From NCBI GenBank assembly GCA_037962975.1, contig CM075673.1, positions 120,361,001-120,425,000 of the forward strand: a stretch of 64,000 nucleotides of DNA, in the 5' to 3' direction. Below are positions 34,026 through 47,556 of this stretch, piece by piece. The stretch is from Clitoria ternatea. Taxonomy: Eukaryota; Streptophyta; Magnoliopsida; Fabales; Fabaceae. The notes beneath the pieces were generated by a model, which had not been told where the DNA came from, made no database searches, and saw only the letters and a program-made list of their open reading frames with translations. The position numbers and the translations under genes were made by a program. Each line of letters begins with the position of its first letter. Position 1 is the first letter of the stretch.

Positions 34026-36483
34026 CATAACAACTAGTAATTTAATTAATTCATTATTTGTCAATATGTATACATATATATATATATATATCCAAACATA
34101 CATAAGAAAATTTAACTTACTTTTAATATTAATGATCGCGCCAAAATGCATATTATTTTCATCATTACCAATATTATTATTTTTACTGTTTTTATTTCGG
34201 TCATTTATAACTTTTAATTGATATCACCATTAAATTTGTTTTTAAGTTAATAGGTGTTGCATGGGCAATTATTTACAGCATCAGCGTAATAAAAATAAAA
34301 TAATAATGAAATACAATTAAATGTAAAATTTGGTGGGAGGCCCGTAACACACGGTTTCTTCGGCAGATCCTCGACAGGACCTTCGAAAAGGATGGCGAAA
34401 CTCTCGAAACATTGGAGGAACTAACATGTGAAGGTATTAGACTTAGCGAAGGTGGCAAAAACTCATAGAAATATTGGTGGGGCTTGCCGAAAGTGGCAGA
34501 AAACTCCAAAATTTATGAAACTTTATGGAAAGGTTAAACAAACATACAGGTGCAATTAGAAATTAACAGAATTTAGTTTGAATGGGAGAATCCCCCTTTT
34601 ACCTCATGGTCGTTTGGCTGTCCGGAGAGGGAGAAGATTTCGACCTTCCGATCGTCATTTATCTCGTCTCAATTGTTCCCGATTGTGCCCGAAACTTGTC
34701 GAAACTCACATACACGATCCAACGGAGGGAAACGATGCTTCCACGTCCACATGCATGTAGAATCGAGGTGAGGTTAAGCTCATAAATGGAGTTTGACGAA
34801 GAATTAGAAAGGAAAAGTCAAGAAAACGCTTACCTATCGAATGGCAGTGGTCGCGGAACAAAGAGCGAGGTAGTGTAACGGCCTCACGGAGGTGAAGTCA
34901 GTGTGTGGAGGGACTTACGGTGTCTGTACAGTGATGGTGATAGACGATTTTGGGTGGTGGAAGTGATGGGAGGCACGGGTGGGGATTGGAAACGAAGGTG
35001 GAAATCAAAGTAGAATTTGTGGCTTAGGTAGAGGTGGTGATTAAGAGGAGAAGAGGTGGTGGTGAGGGGCTGAAAAAGAAGAAGAATAATGGCTATTTAT
35101 GGTAGAAGAAAGCTGCAGAATTGAAATGGGAAGAAGAGGGAGAGAAGCTTACCGAGAGTATGGAAGAAGGAAATTTAAAATATTAGGCGGTGTGATGAAC
35201 TTATAGGAGAAAAAAGTGGATATGGTAGTAACACCTAGAGGGTGGTGTGTCGTAGGGTGGTAACCCTGAAGAGACGCGTGTCCTGATGCGGTAGTGACAA
35301 AAACTGGTGGCTGAAATTGATAACTTAGGGTGTAGGAAACCGGGTGCGTTTGAGGTTTTTGGTGACTAGATTTTTGGATAGTTTTAATAAATTTGTGATT
35401 TATTCTGGGATGAGAATTTGCGAAAACGCCCAACATAAAAGTTGTAGAGATTTACTTTCTCTTTGAGTTGATATAAAGAATAAGCAAATCTGACATTGGT
35501 AGGTCAAGACATGACCAAACCAAGGAAAAGTGCTCCTGAAGCTCCCAAAATCTCAAGAATTGAAAAGATGGCACTATTAAGAAAGATCCTTTGTGAATCG
35601 TTCTTTGAGACCTTCATGAAAGTTATAGGGGTTTTAACATGAGTCCATAGGAAAAAGAACAAAGTGGTTTCGACATTGTATGAGAGAGATATGCGCGTTT
35701 TACTGGATAGAGCTGTGACAAATTAGAAAAAACCCAAAAAGATTAATTATTTTACGAGAATTATGAAATTATAGTCGCGTAAATCAAATGTCGTATGAGG
35801 GAGATATGAATTTTCTAATGATTTATGCACAATTTAACGGGATTAACAAACGTGTTTTCAGAGTATGAATTCTTTATTCTCAAATTGGGGATTATTGGTT
35901 GCGAATTAGCTTTTGAGGTTAGAAATAAAGCTTGCTAGGTTTTTTGTAACGAAGAAATTAAGACAAGAATTTCTTGATTTCGATGTTGTATGTAGAAGTT
36001 ATGCTTGAAACATTGAAGGTGTTCGAGCTAAATTCAGGGGTTCCAATTGAATTGGTGATTTCTTGAAGAACGGGGTCGATGGGATCCGAATTAGAGTTGG
36101 GTCCCTTCACGAGAAGTGTTTTGTCAAAACGGATCATTAAGAACTAACTATGTTGGAATTAGACACTCAGATGTGCTTGCACGGCCAAACATGGAAGGTA
36201 TTTGAGGTACGGGTCAAGCCTACGAGACCTAACATGTTTTTCTCGATTTACTTCAGGGTTTGCCCCAACTGGACTAGTTTTCCTATAGGACCATTAGTCT
36301 CAAGCCGGATTGTTGATACCTAACCAACCACTGGGTCCCGAAGTTAAATTCAAAAACTCGACAATATTTTATTATTGAACATTTTATCAAATAAATAAAT
36401 ATTAAATATTATAACTAAATTAAATATTATTATTAATTACTATTATATAATTAAATATTATTATCATGCAAATACAGTTAATT
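34026..36483. other. Noncoding body of element D, middle part
   Basis: About 2.5 kb with no convincing gene. It has an (AT)n run near 34073-34090 and an AT-rich stretch near 36365-36480. The last bases TAATT (36479-36483) are the left duplication of E3. Confidence 0.6.
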
Positions 36484-39400
36484 TGAGACGCCCCGAAAAC
36501 ACGGGTAAATGTTTCACGATTTTAAAGTCATTATTCAATGAAAAGAAAATAAGTGGTGAAGCTTTCTAGTTCAACACCTGGATCTATAAAAGCCACTCCC
36601 ATATATGAAGATATGAAAGGGTAAGTTAAAAGATGATTTCATAATAAACTCCTAATTAGAAACAACAGAAGAATCAATTAATTTAATTGTTGCATGATTG
36701 AATTTATAGGGAGAAGATTTCATAAGGTTCAAGGATCCATAATAGGTCCAAACTCATTTTAAGATGATGCAAGAAGAGGATTAATGCAAAGGGAAATGCA
36801 TTCATTTAAAACAAAGCAAATATGTACATTAGGATGCCACTCGCTCAAGCGAGTACCACATTCGCTTGAGCGAGCTCGCGTAGGCACGCTTGAGCGGAAA
36901 CAGGAAAGGCTAAGCGAGGGAGAGTTTTGAGCATCAGGGGGTCCCTTCGCTTGAGCGAACCCTATCTCTCTTAAGCGAGATTCGAAGGCCACACCTGGGC
37001 GAGCCAGCGAGACGCTTGAGCGAAGGAGGAGAATTGTCTCAGGGGCTAATCTTGCTTAAGCGAGTTCTATCTCGCTTGAGTGAGATTGCTCTAGTGACAT
37101 TAGAAAACTCTCTGCCTGATTTTCGCTTGGGCGAGGCAGGTCTCGCTTGAGCGAAAATCGTCTAGTGTCCATTTTCCCTTCTCCTCGCTTGAGCGACTCC
37201 CAAGCCCAGACCATTTCGCCTGAGCGAAATTGGTCTAGTGACCAACCACTGATTCCAACCGAGTCTTGCTTGGGCGAGAAGGCTATTCGCTTGAGCGAAT
37301 TTCGGCCAGTGACCACACCCCTGTTTCACAAGGGTTTCGCTCGAGCGAGACAACCACTCTCTTGAGCGAGTTCTGCAGAACCTGTGCAGAAACGTAAGAT
37401 TTACACAACATGGCATATCAATTTCCATTTTACTCCCTAATTAACCTATCCTAATGCATTATTTACACTTCATTATGCATTTACAAGTCGTCCAAATTAT
37501 CCTTACACTTCAAGAACCAACTACATTGTTTCTATGCATGGAGTTGAAACTAATTCTACAAAATTTCATAAAATTCTCTAGGTTGTGAAGCACTTCATTC
37601 ATCCATGAAATTAAACATCATCAAGTATCCTAATTCATCATCTTACATCATTTGGGTCATAAATAAAAACTGGCCATGCACACCAAGGTCTAATTTTCCT
37701 ATATGACCCTCAAAATCATTATCTCTAATCTAGATAACAAAATAAGCATCCATATACATCACATGCTATACAAAATCTAGATTGCGTAGGCCAAGGCACT
37801 TCCTATACCACTATTTACCTCCTCAACCAAAATGCACTTCAAAATATCCACTCTTCCCATAAATTCCCTGCATCACAAGTCTAAAAATGGACAACATGGG
37901 AGAGTGAGTCATACATTCCAAAAGGATGAATATGAATACCATGTGATTATGTACATATGTATTTAAACATGTATACTTTGCATACACACATAATCTCATC
38001 CTCGTTATATCATTATCACGCACATACCACAACGTCATTTTAAATCAAGCGAGGTATACAAGGATATACATAATAAAGTCCTGCAACATTGGACTGTCAC
38101 GCAATACAACATTTTACACAAATTATTATTAGGTATTCATATCTTCATGTTGTCTTAATGTATTATATCATCTCTAATACATCCATCATCATAATTCATC
38201 TTCTTTAGCATACTTCCTTGCTATATGTAAATGCTCTTAAGCTAATGCATATGCACAATGGGATATATCAACAATTGTAGATCTGACTGTAGGAATATAA
38301 ACTCCAATTGTGGGACTCAAGTATGATCATCTAACCATACCCCTACTGCAGTAGTAAAATATGTACACTTATTCTTAAAATTTGCATGCATTCACCAATT
38401 ATTTTACTGGTACCAAACCGCATCACCCATCTTGTAATACCTCACCATTTTCACCATGACCGCGGTATACAACCTATTTGACATATAGTGTTGCGGGCCA
38501 ACCATGGGTTATATCATGGTAGCTGTGATCCCAAGGACCACCGGGGACACCTGCTCATCAAGAGCCACCCCCTACAAGGGTTAACCACATGTGGCTCCCT
38601 ATAGCACAACATGGGCAGCTTCGTGACTTACACACCGAGTCACAGGGGAAATACAAATTACTCATGCACAGAGCCGCCCTCCCACTCGGCCAACCGGGGG
38701 AATCCCCTAAAATTCCAACACTGATAGCTATGCAGTATGCCATGGATGCAAATGCCAATCATATGCATTTCTCACTCTATGCATCCTATACATGCCACTC
38801 ATCAACATCATCATCGACTCCATTACCAACGTCGCCACAAGGTTTTTAGTGGATTCATTATTGTTGGTTATTCTTGTTAGTTTAAATCTTTGTGTGGCAT
38901 TTTCGATAGTCTTATTCATATCATACAATTTCATCATCAATACAAAGACCTCAACTATTCTCTATCAAACATCATCAACATTCATTATACACTTACGGTG
39001 GACATGGGTATCACCACAAAATAATCAACAATTTACGCCACCATACAACACACCAAAATTATTCTAAATGCATCAAGCATGTTGCCAAAACATATCATCA
39101 ACATCATATAGCACTCTAAGCAAGGCAAACATGCATATCAATACATACGACAATCATATACCATTCAAAATTCATGCATTTAGAACATAAGACTCCTCTC
39201 CTACCTCAAGAGAAGAATTCTGATTGGTACAACACGCCCGCCTCGTCGTTCGGAATAGGTCCTACATATACATGTAATATCTCAATCAATCAACTACTCC
39301 AAACACAAGTTCAATTCTAATTGACTATTATTACATCTACTACTCATAATATGCTTAGAACATGTTATAAACATCATCTTCATCATTTATTAGGCTTCGG

Positions 39401-40419
39401 GAATTCCTTCCCACCAAGCCACATTCATTAAATTCAAGGGTTACCAACAATAATAGCCTAACATTCACACAATCTCATTTATCAACACCTATACCCATCA
39501 ATGACATGCATTCCCTCTTAAAACACACTCTTGGACCAACATTATTCTCTTTCCCCCAATTTCTCATAACTAGGGTTTCCACCAGAGTCCAACCATTCAT
39601 TAATGCATCATCTTTTCTCCATCTCTTCCCAATATAAATGCATCTACCATCATTAACGCCTCATAAATATTCACATTTTTGATGACCCACTCTAGGGTTG
39701 AAACATTAAATGCTTCTAATAAACACCCACCTACATGCATGACTCCCCCAAAGTATAATAACACACACCCATGGAAAAAAACCTTAACAAAAGAGTGAGT
39801 ATAACTTACCTCACACCCAAAAATGAAATGGGTTTTCAAGGGAGAGGGAGGCCACACAAAAATGAGAAGAAGAAGAGAGGAAGAACTTCAAGCTCCAAGT
39901 CTTCTTCAAATGACAATGGAGGGGATGGAGATGACACCACCTTTGCCAAGGGTTTTTGGAAGAAGAAGAGAGGAAGAAGGAATGGAATAAAGAAGTAGAG
40001 AAGAGGAATGTGTTTTTGTCATATGCTTCAGCAAACTCACGTAAAAAGGAGGAGAATTTGGGGCTTTTGGTTTTTAATTTTAATCATCTCATTAAAGGAT
40101 TCATCGTTTTATGACCAACAGGATCTTTATTTGGGCTCAATACTTTATCTAAAAATTATTCCGAATATATATTTGGATTCCCAATATTATCCTCAACAGC
40201 CATGACCCATATCATCCCAATCGGAGATATTTGGTCTGACACCCATATTCTAATCGGGTTTAGTTTTAGCTTCAACCGGTCTCAATAAATCACCAACAGT
40301 CCCTAAAATCTTTATTTAATTATTTTCTTTATTTTGGGACATTAAATAACTTACATTCAATTTGTCAATATTTATTTTCCTTGATTTAATCCTCTATTTT
40401 AAATTTTTAGGATGTTACA
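36484..40419 (-). mobile_element. E3: inverted solo LTR of the TGTAACATCC family
   Basis: Read on the minus strand it starts TGTAACATCC and ends TTTTCGGGGCGTCTCA, 3936 bp. It is flanked by a perfect TAATT duplication (36479-36483 and 40420-40424). It has no coding capacity. Landmarks shared with E2: CCGGGGGAATCCCCTAAAAT (near 38695), the GCCACATGTGG region, and the TACCACTATTTACC box at 37810. It carries a hairpin array (36838-37370). It gives the best-defined ends for the E family. Confidence 0.83.
36838..37370. repeat. Hairpin array in E3 (CTCGCTTGAGCGAG)
   Basis: About 530 bp with some 15 near-copies of the quasi-palindrome TCGCTTGAGCGA (arms TCGCT and AGCGA). Many are in pairs, separated by semi-conserved spacers that include GATTTTCGCTCAAGCG on the minus strand. 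Open frames here are by-products of the repeat. Confidence 0.88.
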
Positions 40420-40824
40420 TAATTAATATTAACTAAACATGATTTTAAAATATCATTATTGAACACTAACCAATACTAAACAAATATATCACTACCAAAC
40501 ATCAATTAATTATACTAGACAATATCATTATTGAATATTACCATAACAGTTAATCGTGTATTTGTTATTATTGGACGTTCACCTATGCTCGTTCTTCCTT
40601 ATCTCAATGTGTCCCTTCCATTACTATCACACATCCTCTCTAGGTCTCTGCATCTAAGCCACCTAACTTATCGATTGAGCTCACTCTCACCATCTTCTCA
40701 TACTAAGGACAACTTATGGGGTAGGCCGAAGCCTCATGCTTTCTACAGAAAGCTCAACAAGACATCCTCAGGAATTCATGAGGGTTCAGGACATTGTCCT
40801 AAAAACCTGGGCTATTACACTAAT

Positions 40825-40880
40825 TTTCCTAGAGTAATTCTCTAGGGGTTTTGTGCGTTACAAAGCTCTCATTGTGAACA
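40825..40880 (+). repeat. 5' LTR of element C, second part
   Basis: Resumes after the CTAAT duplication with TTTCCTAGAGTAATTCTC and ends GCTCTCATTGTGAACA. The matching 3' LTR end is GCTCTCATTTTGAACA. Confidence 0.85.
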
Positions 40881-40883
40881 TTT

Positions 40884-41038
40884 TGGCGCCCACTGTAGGC
40901 CCGATGAAATGGTTCCCACAAAGAACACAAGAAAGACTAGACTTAAAGAGAAGCAACAATGGTAACCATGCACAACAACCTCAGCCACTGTGAAGAAGGA
41001 AACCAAGAAGAGCAACAAGGGAGAAAACAAGGTAGAGA
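40884..41038 (+). other. Primer-binding site and start of gag, element C
   Basis: TGGCGCCCACTGTAGGC (40884-40900) directly after the LTR, then ATG at 40959 (MVTMHNNLSHCEEGNQ), a short gag-like start that soon stops. The rest of gag is missing. Confidence 0.65.
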
Positions 41039-41084
41039 CAACTAATTGTAAAAGGTCTTAACTCTTATTAAGATGTTACAACCT

Positions 41085-41946
41085 ACATGTTGGGAATTAA
41101 GATCTATAGAGATAGATCAAGAAAATTTCTTGGCCTAAGTTAGAATACATAATAGACAAAGTGTTAATAAGGTTTAACATGCAAGATTCCAAGGAACTTT
41201 GCCTATGTCTCATGGCATAAGTCTATCAAAGGCTCAACTATGTACAGATGAATAAGATTCTATATGTATCTGCTATTGGATCAATTATGTAACCATGATA
41301 TGTGCTCGACCAAATGTCCTGTATACTCTAAGTATGATGAGTAGATACCAATCTGATCCCGGTGAAAGTCACTGGACTGCCGTCAAGAATATCTTAAAGT
41401 GCTTGAGAAAAACTAAATATTCATTCTTGATATATGGAGGGGAAGAAAAGCTCATTTTAAAGGGTTACACTGATGCTAGCCTTCAAACTGATAAGGATGA
41501 CTCAAGATCACAATCAGAGTATTTGCTTTGTCTAAATGGTGGTGCTGTAAGCTGGAAAAGTTCGAAGAAAGAAACAGTTATTGATTCTATTATAGAATTT
41601 AAGTATATTGTTGCCTCAAATATGACAAAAAAGATGGTATGGATCAAGAAGTTCATAACAGAACTTGAGGTAGTTCCTAGCATTGTGGACCTCATAAGTC
41701 TCTACTGTGACAATAGTGGAGCAATTGCACAAGCTAAGGAACCAAGATCACATCAGCGATCCAAGCATATACTTAGGCGTTTTCATTTTATACGACAAAT
41801 CCTTGACTAGGGAGGTGTAAAGATGTGTAAGGTGCATACTAATAAGAATATTCCTAACCTACTCACTGAACCTTTTACACAACAAAAGCATGAGGGACAC
41901 ACTAGATCATTAGGCATTAGGAAAATGTCTGATTGGCTTTTATACA
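41085..41946 (+). pseudogene. Copia fragment: end of RT and RNase H
   Basis: Before the long frame, the pieces GIKIYRDRSRKFLGLS and YVSAIGSIM are the end of a copia RT. The frame 41295-41810 reads DVSYALSMMSRYQ-like sequence (VLYTLSMMSRYQSDPGESHW), then RNase H blocks GYTDASLQTDKDDSRSQSEY, GGAVSWKSSKKETVIDSI and KEPRSHQRSKHILRRFHFIR. Downstream to 41946 the C-terminal tail continues with stops. No LTRs. It ends exactly where E2 starts. A different copia family from F. Confidence 0.82.
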
Positions 41947-44900
41947 TGTAACATTCCAAATTTTGAAGAAAATAAATTTATTAGATAATGATAATTGATT
42001 ACTTATGGTCCAATAATTGTGGGAGAATTAATTTGGCATTAGAGGTGAATTATCGGTAAATTAAGATTTTTCAGAGTTGGATGATTTAACAGATGATGTG
42101 GGACCCACTTGGTCAAATTAAATAATTGATGGGTCTAGAATGCTTAGAAAATTATTGTGGTTATGGTGGTATAGTTAAAATAATTTTTATTATTGAGGAA
42201 ATACTTAATTGGACACAGTATAAGTCATTAAAAGGGGAAAATACGAGTCAAATGGAACAAAAAGAAAATGATAAATCCCATTTTCCCCTCATTCCACCGT
42301 AGCCCTCTTCTTCCTCTCCTATTCATTATTTTAACCATTGGATAATGGGATCTATGGACCATTGGAAAAAGTAATTTAAGCATGGCTTTACCCATTGGTT
42401 AATGACCCAAACTTTCATCTTTTTCCCCTCTCTCTTCTCCTCACCGTGCATCACTCTTCTTCTTCCCTCCATCTCTAGTTTTTATTTTTCTCTTCCATAC
42501 CTCTCCACCAAAATCGAACCCCACCTATTCTTCTTCCTTTCTCTTGCCAAAATTTAAGATAAGCTTGGAGATGTGAAGCATTTATGGAGCTTGGGAGCTT
42601 GCATGGGTCAATTCCCTCTTCTCTACCCTTATTTTGTTATGGTGGAGCCTAGACTTAAGGTAAAGATTTCTTACCTCCTTTTTTATGTTATTTATGGTCT
42701 TATGATGTTGGGTTTGAAATGGTTGTATTAGAAATTATGGGTGTTATGGAAAACGGAAACCCTAAGCTTGAATGGCTTGGAGGGGTGATTCTTGAATGTG
42801 GGATAGTACCCAATAAGGATGAATATTATTGTGGATGAAATGTTTTATGAAGATAGTAAAGATTGATGTTGGTTGGTTGATTTTGACGAAAAACCCTAAT
42901 TGTGGTGCTTTGGGGGTTTTGGTCTAAATGATGATTTTGATGGTTTGAATGCTTTAGAGTAAATTATATGGAGGAAATGAATATTTGGAAGCATTGGGAT
43001 TGATTATGGATGTTAATGAAATTTTGAGTAAGTTAAGTGTATTATGAATAATGAACTATGCATGTGAAACCCAAATCATAGGATAGATGACCGTCGGGAA
43101 AATGGTGTGCTGTTTATATTGATTGGCACTTTAAGGATGATATAATATTTGTAATGATATATTAGAATTGATGGAATTGATGATTGGAAATTTATACGAA
43201 ATCCTTAAGAATTGATAATTGAGGTTTTTAACATTGATGAGGAGATTGATAATTTTTTATCATTAAAGTGACTTTTAGACTTGGAAAAGATGATTGAAAT
43301 CATGGGTGTTGATACTTGAGATTTGTGAATTTTTGGTGACTTTAAATGGAGCCAAGGTGGCTTATGTGAAATATGAATAATAGAGATAACAATTGAATAA
43401 TTTAGATGGTACCTTGGATACCTAGTGAATGAGGAATGTGATGTTATTGTTGTTGGGTTTGGTTGACCCTTTAAGGCTTAGAGAATCTTAGTTTTGGGAA
43501 AGGAATTCCTGAATCCTAACATAAGCGTATGAATTGGAGTTTAGATAATTCTAGGACTTGATAATGAGTTTTAAGAGATGATGCCTTATGATGGTATATT
43601 AATGGCATGTATATATATGTTTGTTGATAGGATTGTATTCCAGACGATGAATGCGGAATGATCGAGGCAATTGCGTTGCGGTTCTTCTCTCGAGGTAGGA
43701 GAGGAGTTTACATTTCAAATTGCATGAGTGAATAATTGTTAATTATGTATATGTATGAACTCATGCATTTCCTTGCCATAAATGATGGCTTGGCCTTTGA
43801 TAGATGTTATGGAGAATGTATAAATACATGAGATGATGATAAGTGTTGAATTGTCCCTTTGTTGGACATAGATTATTGTTAATAAAAAGCTATGAATAGA
43901 TAAATTACTTGAATTGTGAAGTGGTGATATGATAATTATGCACAATGACATGTATGGTTGTGATGAACATTTGTGTTGAAACCTCTCTCATATAAATGAT
44001 GAATTAGAATAAAAATAGAGAAGTATAACTTGTTGAATTAGGTCTAAGAATGTGGTTTTAAATATGTATAATATTGAACTAGGTCAATTTTACATAAGAT
44101 GGATAGTAGCATTCATGGGGGAATGAAAAACTTAAGTTTTTGAGTGTGTGATGGTTAACTCACTCAAGCGAGTTGCGATCTCACTCAAGCAAGAGTCCCT
44201 GTAGCAGTATTATGGCCTCTGGCCCAATTTTGCTCAGGCGAGCAGAAGTCTCGCTCAGGCGAGACGCGTATGCAACATAGAGGGGTAAGCTACTGGATGA
44301 ATCTCACTCAAGCGGGTGTGGCCGCGCTTGAGCGAGGGAGATGTAAAAAGGTACTGGACGGTTCTCGCTCAAGCGAGTAAAAAGGCCGGTTGGATCTTGC
44401 TCAAGCGAGCGAGCCTTGAATAAGGTACTGGATGATTTTTGCCCAAGCGAGCGTGAGTCGCTTGAGCGTGCTCGAAGGTCTGATGCTGACATTCCACTCG
44501 TTCAAGCGAGTGACCAGTTGAAGGGAGTCCCGCTCAAGCGAGTGAGTGTGGAAACGCTACTGGATGATTTTCGCTCACACGAAGGGGCTCACTCAAGCGA
44601 ACTGTGTTAATCTCGCTCAAGCGAGTGAGGGACTCGCTCAACCGAGTTGCCCAGAATGGAATTTTATTTCATTTTCTTATTTTTGGGCTTATGTTAGACC
44701 CCTTCCCTTATGTTATGAGATGATTGAGGGAATGTATGAGGGGTATATAATGAAGATACAACATGGTGGTGATTCGAATTGATTGATACATTTGGGATGA
44801 ATTGTTTATGATATATTTACCACCTAGAATGGAATAATGAAATAATGATAATGAGAATATGATGATGGGTTATGAGATACACCCCGGTGTGATTATGAAA

Positions 44901-45278
44901 TCGATGAGAGAATAATTAAATGAAGAGGTGTTTGTTATAAACTGATGAATCGGATATGATATCGGTAACGTGATAATAAATGATATTGTGATTATTCCTT
45001 GAATAAAAGGATCAATGTTATTATTGATGAATTGTAAAATGCCATTGTATTTTATACAAGTGTGATCTTGTATATGTGGTTAGAAATTGTATCAATGAGT
45101 TGTGAATGCCACACTAATATATATATATATATATATATATATGAAACAATGGTAATGAATCATGATATGAAAACCCACTAACTGATTATGTGGTGATATT
45201 GATGAAAGTTTGATGATTAATGTCTATGTTGTGATGCCATTGTGGTTGATTGCATATTTTGTCTTGCATATACGATAT

Positions 45279-45313
<35 letters not shown>

Positions 45314-46160
45314 GATATCAAAATGAAATGCCATATATAACACTCGAAACAATGGCTAAGAAACCAATAACGATAAAATCCACTAGTATGAGTGTGGTGG
45401 TGTTGGTGATTGATGAGTGGCATTTAGGATGCACAGTGTGAGAGATGAATTTGATTCGTATTGCATTGCATCCATGGCATATCGTACGCTGCCGGTGTTG
45501 AAATTTTAGGGGATTCCCCCGGTTGGCCTAGTGGGAAGGCGGCTCAGTGCACGAGCATTCTTGTTGTTTCCCTTGTGACTTGGTGTGTAAGTCACGAAGC
45601 TGCCCATGTTGGGCTACGGGGAGCCACATGTGGTTGACCCTTGTGGGGTGGCTCTTGATGAGCAGGTGTCCCCGGTGGTCCTATGGATCATAGCTGCCAT
45701 GTTATGAATCATGGTTGTCCCGCAACACATCATATTGTTGATTATGTTGTTTACCGCAGTCATGGTGAAAATGGTCAGGTGTTGCATTATGGGCGATGCA
45801 GTTTGGTACCAGTAAAATTTGGTGATTATGCATGCATTATGATATATGTGTACACATTTTACTACTACAGTAGGGGCATGGTATGTGATCATGCTTGACC
45901 CATAATTGGTGTTTATTCCTACAATCAGATCCACATTTGTTGTCTATTCCATTGTGCATATGCATTAGCCATAAGAGCATTTGCATATAGCATGGAGATA
46001 TGCCAGATAACGATGATGATTAATGATGATTGAGATTGTGGTATGGTGTTGATGAGATGGGTAATTGAGTACCCAAAAGACCACATAAAAATTAATAAAT
46101 GTTATGAATATAACAAAACAATATTGAACATGATGGTGTCGGTTATGGCCCAATGTAATA
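41947..46160 (+). mobile_element. E2: TGTAACATTCC-family LTR-like element, left part
   Basis: Begins TGTAACATTCCAAATTTTG. It is the same family as E1 and E3 but in the opposite orientation to E3, only about 1.5 kb away. It contains the GAGGTAGGAGAGGAGTTTAC landmark (43690), a hairpin array, and the GGGGATTCCCCCGGTTGGCC block (45510). Two (AT)n runs lie near 45114-45140 and 45282-45308. It is interrupted at 46160 by F and resumes at 56409. Noncoding. Confidence 0.72.
44157..44648. repeat. Hairpin array in E2 (CTCGCTCAAGCGAG)
   Basis: About 490 bp with a dozen or so copies of TCGCTCAAGCGAG-type units and spacers such as TACTGGATGATTTTCGCTC. Same unit as in E3, but it lies upstream of the GGGGATTCCCCC landmark, whereas in E3 it lies beyond the TTTACC box at the other end. 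Confidence 0.88.
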
Positions 46161-47554
46161 TGTGTTTGAATGTGTAAACAGGTTCAAGAATTTTGATAAT
46201 GACAAAAACACTCTTGAAGAAATCCTTGCAAAAACAAAGACATGGAATCAGACCCTGAAATACAGCGAATATAATCGATTAGGCAGATCAGGCTAATCGA
46301 TTAGGGTCATTCTGTTTTGGAAGAAATTGCATCAGGTCACAAGCTAATCGATTACAGCAATCAAAATAATCGATTAAAGAGCTACTGGAATTAAGCTAAT
46401 CGACTACACACATGAGATAATCTATTACCAATATCAAAAATGGCATTAAAGGCATCAGGTATAATGGCTAATCGATTGGAGGAATTTATAAAATCGGTTA
46501 GGAGGCTACTGGAATTAAGATAATCGATTACCAAACAAACTAATCGATTAGGAAGCTGCGAAGCCAAATTAAATGCATCAGGTAAAGTTGCTAATTGATT
46601 ATAGGCCAAGATGTAATCGATTAGTTGCTCTCTGACTTGAAGATAATCGATTACAGCTCGAGGGTGTAATCGATTACGCTAGTGGGAAAACACTTTTAAG
46701 TGGGAAACCAGCACATGTCTCCACCATTTTTCAGAATCCCACTATGTGCAACGGCTAGGAAAGGCAAAGGCACTCCTCAAGCTCTCAAATGGCTCTATAA
46801 ATTGAAGAGGAACACAAGCACAATGACATACCAAGAAGCTACAATTCCTTTGCTCAATCTTGTGCTTTGTAAGCCCTATTCTTGTATATCTTGAATCTCA
46901 TTTGTATATCCTCTCATCTTGAGAGTTAGAAATTGGTTGATCTTTCACTTGTATATCTACTCTATTAAGAGAGTTATTTCCTTGTAAACACTTCAACAAA
47001 CACCAAAGATCTTCACTTTAGGTTGAGTGGTCATAAAGGTTGGGGTTCAACCTTTGGGTATTAAGATTTTGAGAGATTGGGTGGGTTGCCCTTGTGCTAG
47101 TGAGGATTGAGTTCTTGAGTGTGGGACACTAGGAAGCTGCAATTGCTCATAGCTTGTATCTCTAAACTTCAATAGTGGAAATCCTCTAAGTGGGTTGCTT
47201 AGAGGCGAGACGTACACCGGTGTTGGTAGAACTCGTTATATCGGTTTGCAAGCTTCTCTTCCTTACTCTTTTACTTTCATATACTGCAATTGGTTGATTT
47301 GTGTTGATTGATTGAGAATTGCATACTTGAACTTGTCTAATTTGATACATTTCAAATACTGCCCACCAAGTGTTTGTTAAATTGCTTCAGCTATATTTAT
47401 CCTTATTGTGCATTGCATACTACCTTTAACTTGATTTCACTTGCATTCTCTTGTAAACTTGGATATAAAAATCAAGTTCAAAGGCATTCCAATTCAAAGT
47501 TTTTAAAACTCAATTCACCCCCCCCTCTTGAGTATTGAGGCCACTTGAACAACA
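46161..47554 (+). repeat. 5' LTR of element F
   Basis: TG...CA, 1394 bp. Palindrome array at 46272-46676, TATA box TATAAAT at 46796-46802, then a long transcribed part ending CACTTGAACAACA. Confidence 0.94.
46272..46676. promoter_or_regulatory. TAATCGATTA palindrome array, F 5' LTR
   Basis: Nine exact TAATCGATTA palindromes plus about five one- or two-base variants in 405 bp. The last ends 119 bp before the TATA box. The same array is in the 3' LTR at 55127-55531, 119 bp before its TATA (55651). Confidence 0.8.
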
Positions 47555-47556
47555 AG

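Larger units (their letters stand above)
11880..40819 (+). mobile_element. Element D: LTR-only (solo-LTR-like) element, itself interrupted
   Basis: Begins TGTAACACCCTCGG and ends GGGCTATTACA, flanked by a perfect CTAAT duplication (11875-11879 and 40820-40824). Without B (14791-34020 plus TSD) and E3 (36484-40419 plus TSD), D is about 5.8 kb: 11880-14790, 34026-36483 and 40425-40819. No gag or pol was found in it. Its start resembles G (TGTGACACCC type), so both are probably solo LTRs of a large-LTR family. D's own sequence is mostly AT-rich and noncoding. Confidence 0.8.

Noticed and set aside
36838..37370. CRISPR-like array of short palindromic repeats
   Set aside because: Plant nuclear retroelement DNA. 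Units are degenerate and spacers are themselves related to each other.
37056..37428. Overlapping open frames on both strands
   Set aside because: By-products of the GC-richer hairpin array in E3, rich in repeated Ser/Arg/Glu words.
38558..39067. Short frames on both strands in E3
   Set aside because: No homology recognised. Similar noncoding sequence occurs in E2 with different frames open.
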